52,024 nucleotides of DNA. It comes from Tepidimonas ignava. GTDB lineage: Bacteria; Pseudomonadota; Gammaproteobacteria; Burkholderiales; Burkholderiaceae_C. Numbering within the stretch: the first letter of the stretch is position 1; each line of letters starts with the position of its first letter. Below the pieces are notes generated by a model. That model saw only the letters and a program-made list of their open reading frames with translations. It searched no databases and was not told the DNA's origin. Position numbers and translations under genes: made by a program. Shown in pieces: positions 1 to 7,091 of the stretch. The stretch lies in NCBI RefSeq assembly GCF_004342625.1, contig NZ_SMAH01000017.1:1-52024 (forward strand). Direction: 5' to 3'.

Positions 1-94
1 GGCGCATCAGACATCAGATCTGGGGGAAATTGTACTCGCAAACAGACAATAACACAAGAAAAATCATGATGTTATGAATATTTCAGGGGCGACT
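1..94 (-). repeat. Left copy of a 94-bp terminal inverted repeat
   Basis: Positions 1-94 are the exact reverse complement of 51930-52023. Identity stops abruptly inside the window, after GACT here and before AGTC at the right copy, so 94 bp is a true homology boundary and not a gradual decay. Read outward (minus strand) the repeat holds a sigma70-like promoter and then an ATG that would begin M-S-D-A. This is the look of the end of an insertion sequence or other multicopy element entered from the same side at both window ends. The identity is seen; the insertion-sequence reading is inference, and no terminal repeat family was recognised. Confidence 0.9.
29..57 (-). promoter_or_regulatory. Outward-facing sigma70-like promoter in the left repeat
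   Basis: On the minus strand TTGTGT (52-57) and TACAAT (29-34) are separated by 17 bp. They match -35 TTGACA at four of six positions and -10 TATAAT at five of six. The promoter points out of the window, toward an ATG at 12-14 that begins an open frame cut by the window edge. No convincing Shine-Dalgarno sequence precedes that ATG. Confidence 0.5.
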
Positions 95-393
95 AGTTGC
101 AGTTACCCGTCCCCTAAAAAGCCGTTACAACGGTGCCATTTGATTGCTTAACCGGCTCAATGCCGCAACGCATAAGAGCAGCACCGTGCATGGCACGCGG
201 CTGTTGTTAAGATCGTCATGAATGAGCCGGCTTGGTGTGGGCGAGTCCGCCACAATCGTGTCATCATCGTTGCCGTCTCCCTGAACGTGCTGAACGCCCG
301 GTGTAAGCCAAGTGTTCCCGATATTGCGGTTCACTGTGCACCAGTAGACGCCGTGGTACGAGGATGTCAAGTAATCGGCGGCGATGGCATACG
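95..393. other. Non-coding or remnant DNA between the terminal repeat and the first gene
   Basis: About 300 bp without a convincing gene. A minus-strand frame at 125-370 stays open for 81 codons but has only a TTG start, no ribosome binding site, a stop immediately upstream, and no family resemblance that I can see. It could be a remnant of a gene cut by the element whose end lies at 1-94, or plain intergenic DNA downstream of the glycosyltransferase gene. Confidence 0.5.
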
Positions 394-1395
394 TTAATTA
401 AGCATAATTGATATTATATTCTCGACATCTTTGAGTTCTGTGGCTTCGCTGTAAAGATTCTTGAGCGCCATGCGTTGTGATTGGGATTGTTCTATAAAGC
501 GGTCGAAGTCAGTTGTTGTGGCGTTTATTATTTCTTTGGCGAAGTCCAGTAGGGCGCCGTGTTCAATTTTTTTAAAAATAGGTTCGTGCCAGTATTCGGT
601 GCCGCCTTGCCCTGTATATCCGATTACCATGTTGCCGGTAAGGGCTGCCTCCAGGGGTGGGATGGGTAATCCCTCGAGCTCAATGTGCGACAGAAATATT
701 TTTGATGTTTGCATCTGTCGGGCGACTTCTATTTCAGTTGCGTTGTCAATTGGAATAAGTTTCCACGTTTTGGGGAGGTGTGGCGTGATGAAAAGCTTAA
801 GAAGGTCGGCGTGTCGTGCAAGCTTGCGCGGCATATAGGTGATAATGTTTTGCTTTTGCTGTTGCAGGTGGAATATGGAATGATTAACGGAGTAATGGAC
901 GCGAAATAATTTTTGCTGGGTGAATGGATAGGCGCGAGCGACGCATTCGGTGGTGTTGTCTGATATGGTGAATATTGCTCTTGCGCCATGGTAGGCCAGC
1001 TCGGTGTCTTGTTGAGGCTTGGTGTTAATTAAATATCCGCCTTGCACATATATTGCGTATGGTATTTGCTCTCGAATCAGTTGGGGGCCGTATTTGTGCG
1101 CCCAAAGTTCAGGTAATATGACCCGGTCGCGGGCCGGGTCCAGGCGCTTCTGGATGTTTGTTAGTTTAAGTTTTCCGTTGACAATATGAGGCTTCAGTAA
1201 TAGTGGTAATATTGGGGGGTTGGCGCTGAACCATGACGCTTTGTAAAATGGGCGATTAGGGTGAACAATTGCGGCCGAGTGGGGTGTCGTGCCTAGAAGT
1301 TTGTTGGCTAACTCTGCCTGTCTGTATAAAACTTTTATCCCGCCTACGGGGCGACGTTTTGTGGGGCAGAAGAAGAGCAGACGACGACCGCTCAT
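394..1395 (-). CDS. GT4-like glycosyltransferase
   Basis: 333 residues. The N-terminus resembles other glycosyltransferases acting on cell-surface sugars (FFCPTKRRPVGGIKVLYRQA). Near residue 240 the stretch ELEGLPIPPLEAAL carries the E-x7-E spacing typical of GT-B fold, GT4-type enzymes, where the glutamates contact the nucleotide-sugar. The enzyme presumably adds a sugar to lipopolysaccharide core, O-antigen or another surface glycan; donor and acceptor are unknown. The gene is visibly richer in A+T than everything downstream and uses A/T-ending codons, which suggests transfer. It ends about 300 bp from the repeat at the window edge and lies 17 bp after the next gene upstream on the same strand, so the two glycosyltransferases may be co-transcribed. 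Confidence 0.75.
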   Translation of the reverse strand: MSGRRLLFFCPTKRRPVGGIKVLYRQAELANKLLGTTPHSAAIVHPNRPFYKASWFSANPPILPLLLKPHIVNGKLKLTNIQKRLDPARDRVILPELWAHKYGPQLIREQIPYAIYVQGGYLINTKPQQDTELAYHGARAIFTISDNTTECVARAYPFTQQKLFRVHYSVNHSIFHLQQQKQNIITYMPRKLARHADLLKLFITPHLPKTWKLIPIDNATEIEVARQMQTSKIFLSHIELEGLPIPPLEAALTGNMVIGYTGQGGTEYWHEPIFKKIEHGALLDFAKEIINATTTDFDRFIEQSQSQRMALKNLYSEATELKDVENIISIMLN

Positions 1396-1412
1396 AGTAT
1401 TCTGGGAGTGTG

Positions 1413-2261
1413 TCAGTGGATGGTTTTAAATTTTATCGCGCCCACAAGTCTTCCGATCTTTCTTGCCAGCATTTTGGGTGACCAGAAGACGATGTGTAGA
1501 GGTAATGTGATGATGGTTAGTGCAATCAGTCGTAAACGTTGTTGGTGTGTTGGTGTCGTGTCGATATATTTGACTATGAAGGTTAATTTAGATTGCGCGT
1601 GGTGGTACCCACGCCAATATTCGGCGCTCAACCGTCGTGGTGAACGTACGGATCCGCGGGACCGGTGACGAATACGGCAGGAGGGGATGATGATCATCGA
1701 CTGCTTGGATCTCAGCAGGCGCAGACACAAATCATCATCCTCGTAATAGAGGAAAAACCTTTCATCAAAGGCGGGTTGCGGAAGTTTCGCGACACGCACC
1801 AGCATGGCTGCGCCACACACGAAACCGACGCACAGGGGGCCTTCCGCGGCGGGTCCGGTGCTTTTCCAGTCCAGCCAAGGCCAACGGTAGTTCACTTCGG
1901 GGTGACCGTCGGCATCGCAGAGCTGCGGTGCAACCACGGCCGCATCGACGAACGTGTCCGCAGCGGTGACGAGGGTGTGAAGGTCGGCCGGGGTTGCTTC
2001 GCAATCAGGGTTGAGCAGCAACGCAAAGTCCGTCTGGCAGCGGGCAAGGGCCATGTTGTTGGCCGCACCGAAACCCACGTTGCGGGACAAGGCCAAGATG
2101 CTGGCGTGCGGCCAGCGTTTTTGTGCCAACGTGACGGTGCCGTCTTCGCTGGCGTTGTCGACAATGATGACGTGGGGACAGTGTCGCAGCAGTGGGTCCA
2201 GCGTGTCCAGGCAATGCGCGCTGTGGTGGGTGACCACCACGACGGTCACACGGTCCAACAT
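1413..2261 (-). CDS. GT2 family glycosyltransferase
   Basis: 282 residues from the chosen ATG. The protein begins with the family-2 pattern: a beta strand VTVVVVTHHS, then VIIVDNASEDGT (UDP-sugar binding), GFGAANN, and LLLNPDCE, the DxD-like acidic site, with a later FDERFFLYYEDDDLCLR stretch typical of rhamnosyltransferase-like GT2 enzymes. A longer frame to 2387 exists but would run into the zinc-finger gene and its extra 42 residues look unlike protein; the ATG at 2261 leaves a clean 52-bp gap. Codon use becomes A/T-rich toward the 3' end, so the boundary with transferred DNA lies inside or just after this gene. Likely role: surface polysaccharide or LPS synthesis. Confidence 0.85.
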   Translation of the reverse strand: MLDRVTVVVVTHHSAHCLDTLDPLLRHCPHVIIVDNASEDGTVTLAQKRWPHASILALSRNVGFGAANNMALARCQTDFALLLNPDCEATPADLHTLVTAADTFVDAAVVAPQLCDADGHPEVNYRWPWLDWKSTGPAAEGPLCVGFVCGAAMLVRVAKLPQPAFDERFFLYYEDDDLCLRLLRSKQSMIIIPSCRIRHRSRGSVRSPRRLSAEYWRGYHHAQSKLTFIVKYIDTTPTHQQRLRLIALTIITLPLHIVFWSPKMLARKIGRLVGAIKFKTIH

Positions 2262-2313
2262 GGCAGGGCGTCCCGTCAGCGGCAGGCGTTCGCACGACGG
2301 AACCGGTTCGCCA

Positions 2314-2535
2314 TCAGTGGCCTCGTGCGCCGAGCTTGTCCCCGCGCAACCGGTACACCGTTCCGCAGTACGGACATTGCGCCTCACCTGTGGAGGCGAC
2401 GTCCAGGAAGACCCGCGGGTGGCTGTTCCACAGTTCCATGCCAGCCTTGGGGTGGGGGCAGTGGATGCCGCCGTGCGCGTTGAGGTCGGTGGCGGCGAGC
2501 TCGACCACGGCGGGAGCTTGGGTGGTGGCGGTCAT
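2314..2535 (-). CDS. Zinc-finger domain-containing protein (zf-CHCC type)
   Basis: 73 residues. It has the pattern of the small CHCC zinc-finger proteins: a histidine and cysteine near GGIHCPHP, and the pair CPYC in AQCPYCGTVYRL near the C-terminus, enough to bind one zinc. Family members are related to a subunit of mitochondrial complex I, but the bacterial role is unsettled. It follows ilvE by 30 bp on the same strand, a pairing I know from other Burkholderiales, so it is probably in the ilvE transcript. Confidence 0.8.
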   Translation of the reverse strand: MTATTQAPAVVELAATDLNAHGGIHCPHPKAGMELWNSHPRVFLDVASTGEAQCPYCGTVYRLRGDKLGARGH

Positions 2536-2565
2536 GGCGTTGCTCGTGTTGGGCAGGCAAGTGGG

Positions 2566-3501
2566 TCAGACCAGCGTCAGCCAGTGCGCGTACTTGGGGT
2601 TGCGGCCGTTGACGATGTCAAAGAAGGCGCTTTGGATCTTTTCGGTGATGGGGCCGCGCTCACCGGCGCCGATGGTCACGCGGTCCAGCTCACGGATGGG
2701 GGTGACTTCGGCGGCGGTGCCGGTGAAGAACGCCTCGTCGGCGATGTAGACCTCGTCGCGGGTGATGCGCTTTTGCACCACCTCCAGACCCAGGTCGCGC
2801 GCGATGTGCAGCACCGTGTTGCGCGTGATGCCGTTGAGCGCGCCGGCCGACAGGTCGGGGGTGTAAATCACGCCACCTTTGACGATAAAAAGGTTTTCGC
2901 CGGCGCCTTCAGAGACGAAACCGCTCGGGTCCAGCAGCAGCGCTTCGTCGTAGCCGTCGTCGGTGGCTTCCATGTTGGCCAGGATCGAGTTGGTGTAGTT
3001 GGACACCGTCTTGGCCTGGGTCATCGTGATGTTGACGTGGTGGCGCGTGTAGCTGGAGGTCTTGACGCGGATGCCGCGTTTCATGCCCTCTTCGCCCAGG
3101 TAGGCGCCCCACGCCCAAGCCGCCACCATCAGGTGCACGCGGTTGCCTTTGGGGCTGACGCCCAGCTTTTCGGAGCCGATCCAGGTCAGGGGGCGGATGT
3201 AACAGCTCTGCAGGCCGTTGGCGCGCACGACGGCGCGCTGCGCTTCGTTGACCTCGTCCATGCTGAACGGGATGTTCATGCGCAGGATCTTGGCGCTGTT
3301 GAACAGGCGCTCGGTGTGCTCCTGCAGCCGAAAAATCGCCGTGCCGCGTTCGGTCAGATACGCCCGCACCCCCTCGAAGGCGCCGCAGCCGTAGTGCAGG
3401 GTGTGGGTCAGGACGTGCACCTTGGCGTCGCGCCAGTCGATCAGTTCACCGTCCATCCAGATTTTGCCGTCGCGGTCGTGCAGTGGGAGCGGGGTTGCCA
3501 T
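2566..3501 (-). CDS. ilvE: Branched-chain-amino-acid aminotransferase
   Basis: 311 residues, class IV PLP aminotransferase, catalysing the last step of valine, leucine and isoleucine synthesis (and the first of their breakdown) with glutamate/2-oxoglutarate. Visible family marks are the N-terminal WMDGELIDWRDAKVHVLTHTLHYG and FEGVRAY, the PLP-lysine region TMTQAKTVSNYTNSIL near residue 160, the DEALLLDPSGFVSEG motif, and the C-terminal AFFTGTAAEVTPI phosphate-binding region. The ATG at 3501 was chosen because AAGGAC sits just upstream; the open frame extends 32 residues further but with no sensible sequence. Length is normal for IlvE. Confidence 0.95.
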   Translation of the reverse strand: MATPLPLHDRDGKIWMDGELIDWRDAKVHVLTHTLHYGCGAFEGVRAYLTERGTAIFRLQEHTERLFNSAKILRMNIPFSMDEVNEAQRAVVRANGLQSCYIRPLTWIGSEKLGVSPKGNRVHLMVAAWAWGAYLGEEGMKRGIRVKTSSYTRHHVNITMTQAKTVSNYTNSILANMEATDDGYDEALLLDPSGFVSEGAGENLFIVKGGVIYTPDLSAGALNGITRNTVLHIARDLGLEVVQKRITRDEVYIADEAFFTGTAAEVTPIRELDRVTIGAGERGPITEKIQSAFFDIVNGRNPKYAHWLTLV

Positions 3502-3690
3502 GGGTCGTCCTTGTTGGGTCGTCGTTGGGCGCGGCGCACGCCGCGCGCTGCCGGTAACACGATTGTAAGGTGGGCGGTGGCTTGAAAAACGGCGCACGAC
3601 GCCCTAAAGTCGCGCTCAAGGTGGCCGATAACAACGGTGAGCCCGGGGCGTGTGCCCGTTGGGTTGGGTCGTCGAGCCGAGGATTGCGCC

Positions 3691-4419
3691 ATGTTGACCA
3701 TCTCGTCCATTGCTGTAGGGCCTTCACCGCAAGTGACGCCGACCGTGCGCGCGCAGCCGTTGACGCCCGCGCGGCCGGGCAACGCGGTCGCGCGTGAGGC
3801 GGTGGGTGCCGACCAGGTGGCGCCGCAGGGTGAAGCGGCGCGCGCGCAGGTGGCGGCCACCCCGCCGCTGGCGCCTGTGTCCCCTGCGCAGGAAGCTCAG
3901 CGGGCCGAGGCGCAAACCAACCCCAGCGCGCCGGAGCGCACCGGTTTGCCGGTCGCCGGACCCGAAGGCGGGCCGCGGCAGCGTGCGCAGGCCCAGGCGG
4001 TTCAAGACGAGCAGCGCCGGGCCGAGCGCGCGCGTGTGGAGCGCGACCAGCAGCAACAAGCCGAGCAGCGCCGTACCGAGCAGGCGCAGGCCAAGGATGC
4101 GCAGCAGGCCCAAACCGGCGATGATCAAGGCTTTCCCCCGGTCAAGAACCCCGCGCTGGAAGCGTTGGACACCCAAATCAAGGAGCTGTTGCCCAACCTC
4201 TGGAAGGCCAGCCGTGCGGCGGTGGACATGGTCATTGGCGATGAGGCGCGCGAAGCGGCGCAGCAGCGTGCCAAGGCGCTGGAGGAGCTGCACACGCGTC
4301 TCAACGCACCGCCGTTGGCCAACCTGCCCCCGGGCGAGCCGCAGCAAACCTACGGCGCCGCGGCAGACCAAGGCGGCTCCAACCCCCAGGCAGGGCGGCG
4401 GGTTGACCGGTTGGTGTAA
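3691..4419 (+). CDS. Uncharacterised Ala/Pro/Gln-rich protein with a coiled coil
   Basis: 242 residues from ATG 3691 (a longer frame from 3637 looks less protein-like). I do not recognise it. Residues about 1-100 are Pro/Ala-rich and look disordered; about 110-150 are repeats of Q, R, A and E (for example AERARVERDQQQQAEQ) and should form a charged coiled coil; about 165-220 form a compact segment (ALEALDTQIKELLPNLWKASRAAVDMVIG) that looks folded and helical. No signal peptide or membrane segment. It is alone on the plus strand between ilvE and the che operon, convergent with cheB. A link to motility is possible only from location. Confidence 0.6.
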   Translation: MLTISSIAVGPSPQVTPTVRAQPLTPARPGNAVAREAVGADQVAPQGEAARAQVAATPPLAPVSPAQEAQRAEAQTNPSAPERTGLPVAGPEGGPRQRAQAQAVQDEQRRAERARVERDQQQQAEQRRTEQAQAKDAQQAQTGDDQGFPPVKNPALEALDTQIKELLPNLWKASRAAVDMVIGDEAREAAQQRAKALEELHTRLNAPPLANLPPGEPQQTYGAAADQGGSNPQAGRRVDRLV

Positions 4420-4456
4420 GGCTGCCGTCCCGTTGGCCGGTTGGCAGACCCGCCGA

Positions 4457-4479
4457 CGGCGCACGCCTGGGGTGCGCCG
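4457..4479. terminator. Terminator-like hairpin between convergent genes
   Basis: CGGCGCAC (4457-4464) and GTGCGCCG (4472-4479) form a perfect 8-bp stem with a 7-base loop, placed between the stop of the plus-strand gene at 4419 and the stop of cheB at 4486. There is no run of T on either side, so the termination role is inferred from position and stem stability only. Confidence 0.45.
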
Positions 4480-4485
4480 GCGCGC

Positions 4486-5607
4486 TCAGATGCGGTGACG
4501 CACCTCGGCCGCGGCCACCCGCTCCATGATGGCGCGGGCGATGTCCTTGAGTGGCAGCACCGCGTGCACAGCGCCCGCCTGGATGGCCATTTTCGGCATA
4601 CCAAACACGACGCAACTGGCTTCGTCCTGCGCGATGTTGTAGGCGCCGGCGTCGCGCATTTCCTTCATCGCCTCGGCCCCGTCAGCCCCCATGCCGGTGA
4701 GCATGACGCCGATCGCGTTGGGCCCCAGCACGCGCGCGCAGGAGCGAAACAGCACCTCGACCGATGGTTTGTGGCGGTTGACGGGCGGGGAGTCGTCCAC
4801 CACCGCGACGTAGTTGGCGCCGCTGCGCGCAAGAGAAAATTGTTTGCCGCCTGGCGCGATGTACGCGTGGCCGGGCAAGATGCGCTCGCCGTCGTGGGCC
4901 TCGCTCACCCGGATGCGGCACAGGCTGTCGAGCCGCGCCGCGAAGCTGGCGGTGAAGCCCGGTGGCATGTGCTGGGTGATGACGACGGCCGGGGCGTCGG
5001 CCGGCAGCTGCATCAGGATTTCTTTGATGGCCTCGGTGCCGCCGGTGGACGCGCCGATGCAAATGACCTTCTCGGTCGAGAGCCGAATCGGGGCGGCGGG
5101 GCTGGAGGACGCCGGGGCCCCCGAGACGACGCTGCGGACCGAGGCGCCGCTGGGGGTGGACGCGGTTCCCGCCGTGGCCGTGTTGACGGCGGGCAGCCGC
5201 CGCACGTGGGCCTTGGCCGCGATACGGATTTTGTCGACGATATCGTCGGCGAGTTGTTGCAGCCCGCTGGCCACGCCGATGCGCGGCTTGGCCACAAAAT
5301 CGACCGCGCCCAGCTCCAGCGCGCGCAGCGTCGTTTCGGCGCCCTGCTCGGTCAGCGTCGACACCATCACGACGGGTGTCGGGCGCAGGCGCATCAGGCG
5401 CGCCAGGAATTCGAGCCCGTCCATTTTGGGCATTTCGACGTCCAGTGTGATGACGTCGGGGTTGCGCTCGCGGATGATCTCGCGTGCCTGCAGCGGGTCG
5501 GCGGCCGTGCCGACGCACTCCATGTCGGGCTGACGGTTGATGATCTCGGACAGCAGGCTGCGCACCAGCGCCGAGTCGTCGACGACGACCACCTTGATTT
5601 TCGCCAT
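4486..5607 (-). CDS. cheB: Chemotaxis protein-glutamate methylesterase/deamidase CheB
   Basis: 373 residues in two domains. The N-terminal receiver (about 1-120) has the acidic pair at 10-11, phosphoacceptor Asp56 in TLDVEMP and the lysine of AKPR. A linker of about 60 residues rich in Ala, Ser and Pro follows. The C-terminal methylesterase domain (about 178-365) shows the catalytic Ser187 in IGASTGG, the histidine in ITQHMPPGF and the aspartate in [12 protein letters not shown]. It removes methyl groups from receptors, opposing CheR, after phosphorylation by CheA. It is the last gene of the operon, 15 bp after cheD. Confidence 0.97.
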   Translation of the reverse strand: MAKIKVVVVDDSALVRSLLSEIINRQPDMECVGTAADPLQAREIIRERNPDVITLDVEMPKMDGLEFLARLMRLRPTPVVMVSTLTEQGAETTLRALELGAVDFVAKPRIGVASGLQQLADDIVDKIRIAAKAHVRRLPAVNTATAGTASTPSGASVRSVVSGAPASSSPAAPIRLSTEKVICIGASTGGTEAIKEILMQLPADAPAVVITQHMPPGFTASFAARLDSLCRIRVSEAHDGERILPGHAYIAPGGKQFSLARSGANYVAVVDDSPPVNRHKPSVEVLFRSCARVLGPNAIGVMLTGMGADGAEAMKEMRDAGAYNIAQDEASCVVFGMPKMAIQAGAVHAVLPLKDIARAIMERVAAAEVRHRI

Positions 5608-5622
5608 GGGGGTAAGGATAGC

Positions 5623-6258
5623 TCAGAACAGGTCGACGGTGCCGCCGGCGCGCGCCTGGGCCAGCCGGGTGGCCGTGCCTTGGCGCTCCTGCTGCTCGAG
5701 CAGATCGGGGTGGGCGTGGGCCAGGCGCTTGACCATGGCTTTGCCGGTGACCGGGAAAAACACCACCTTGCGCGGGTAGATGTCCATCACATCTTTGGAC
5801 ACCACCGGAATGCGTTCGGTGGCCAGGTAGTCCAGCACGAACTGGGTGTTGCGCTCACCGACGTTCATGCTGGTCATGCCGGCGATCACCGCGCCGCCGC
5901 CAAACACCTTGGCCTGCATGTACTCGCGCGTCGAGCCGCGTTTGACCAATTCGTTGATCAGCAATTCCATTGCGTACGAGCCGTAGCGCCCACCGGCGTC
6001 GGCGCCGCCTTCGGGCAGCATGAAGTGGTTCATGCCGCCGATGCGCAGGCGCGAATCCCAGATGCAGGCGGCGATGCACGACCCCAGCACGGTCATGATC
6101 AGGATATCTTCGTCGGCGACGAAATATTCGCCCGGCAGCACCTTGACCGCAGCGTACTTGAAATGCTGGTCGAAGAAAAAGAACGACGCCTCGCCCGGTT
6201 TGCGCGGGCGGGACTGGAGGACCTGCACGTGGGCAGGGGAGTGCACGGACGACGTCAT
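5623..6258 (-). CDS. cheD: Chemoreceptor glutamine deamidase CheD
   Basis: 211 residues. The CheD core is clear: LGSCIAACIWD with catalytic Cys61 and GGMNHFMLP with catalytic His78; the family converts specific receptor glutamines to glutamate. The start overlaps the cheR stop by ATGA, so translation is probably coupled. The extreme C-terminus, GGTVDLF, resembles the end of the CheZ-like protein of the same operon (GSIELF), a possible shared docking motif (see findings). Confidence 0.95.
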   Translation of the reverse strand: MTSSVHSPAHVQVLQSRPRKPGEASFFFFDQHFKYAAVKVLPGEYFVADEDILIMTVLGSCIAACIWDSRLRIGGMNHFMLPEGGADAGGRYGSYAMELLINELVKRGSTREYMQAKVFGGGAVIAGMTSMNVGERNTQFVLDYLATERIPVVSKDVMDIYPRKVVFFPVTGKAMVKRLAHAHPDLLEQQERQGTATRLAQARAGGTVDLF

Positions 6259-7091
6259 ACCCGTTCGTAAATGGTTTTGCCGCGCAGCCGAAACAGGTCA
6301 CGCGCGTCGGAGAAATTTTCGGCGTGGCCGACAAACAACGTGCCGTGGGGCTTGAGCACGCGGTGGATGCGTGCCAGCACCTTGCGCTGGGTGTCGTGAT
6401 CAAAGTAGATCATGACGTTGCGGCAAAAGACGACATCGAACGTTTCGCGCAATGGCCAGTGTTCGTCGATCAGGTTCAGCGTGAAAAACTCCAGGTGCCG
6501 CTGCAACTCGGGCTTGACGCGCGCCAACCCCTCATTGGCCCCTTTGCCGCGCAAAAAGTATTTGCGCAGTTGCTCCTGCGACAGCGGGCGCAGTTGCTCC
6601 AGTTTGTAGACGCCGCGTTGCGCGGTTTGCAGTACGCGCGTGTCGATGTCGCTGGCCCAGACGCGAAAGCGCCCGCCCGGGCCCAGCGCATCGCCCATCG
6701 TGATCGCGATGGAGTACGGCTCCTCCCCGGTGGAGGCGGCGCTGCACCAGATTTTCCAGTCGTGCGTGGGCTGTTCGCGGGCCAGCCGGGCCAGCTCCAC
6801 GAAATGGTGCTGCTCGCGAAAAAACGACGTCAGGTTGGTGGTCAGGGCGTTGACGAACTCCTGCCACTCGTCCGGGTCGTGGCTGCTTTCCAGCCAGTCG
6901 AGGTACGCGCGAAAACTGTCGTGCCCCGTTTCCCGCAGCCGGCGCGACACGCGGCTGTACACCATGGCCTGCTTGCCTTCGTGCAAGCTGATGCCGGCGT
7001 GGCGGTAAATCAGTTGGCGGATACGCTCGAAATCCGCCGCCGTCCACGCAAACTCGCGCGTTTGCAGTTGGGCTGCGGCGTCGGGCTTCAT
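6255..7091 (-). CDS. cheR: Chemotaxis protein methyltransferase CheR
   Basis: 278 residues from ATG 7091, which overlaps the cheA stop as ATGA; the frame is open much further upstream but only as a shadow of cheA. The N-terminal helical domain (ISLHEGKQAMVYSRVSRRLR) binds receptor and the C-terminal domain carries the S-adenosylmethionine site (CSAASTGEEPYSIAI) and the FDVVFCRNVMIYFD motif typical of CheR. It methylates receptor glutamates to adapt signalling, with CheB reversing the reaction. No TPR extension. Confidence 0.96.
   Translation of the reverse strand: MKPDAAAQLQTREFAWTAADFERIRQLIYRHAGISLHEGKQAMVYSRVSRRLRETGHDSFRAYLDWLESSHDPDEWQEFVNALTTNLTSFFREQHHFVELARLAREQPTHDWKIWCSAASTGEEPYSIAITMGDALGPGGRFRVWASDIDTRVLQTAQRGVYKLEQLRPLSQEQLRKYFLRGKGANEGLARVKPELQRHLEFFTLNLIDEHWPLRETFDVVFCRNVMIYFDHDTQRKVLARIHRVLKPHGTLFVGHAENFSDARDLFRLRGKTIYERV

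Noticed and set aside
125-370. 81-residue frame on the minus strand
   Set aside because: TTG start only, no ribosome binding site and no recognisable product; kept only as possible remnant DNA.
4441-6270. 609-residue open frame on the plus strand
   Set aside because: It is an antisense shadow of cheB and cheD, produced by G+C-rich third positions; the sense genes have full motifs.
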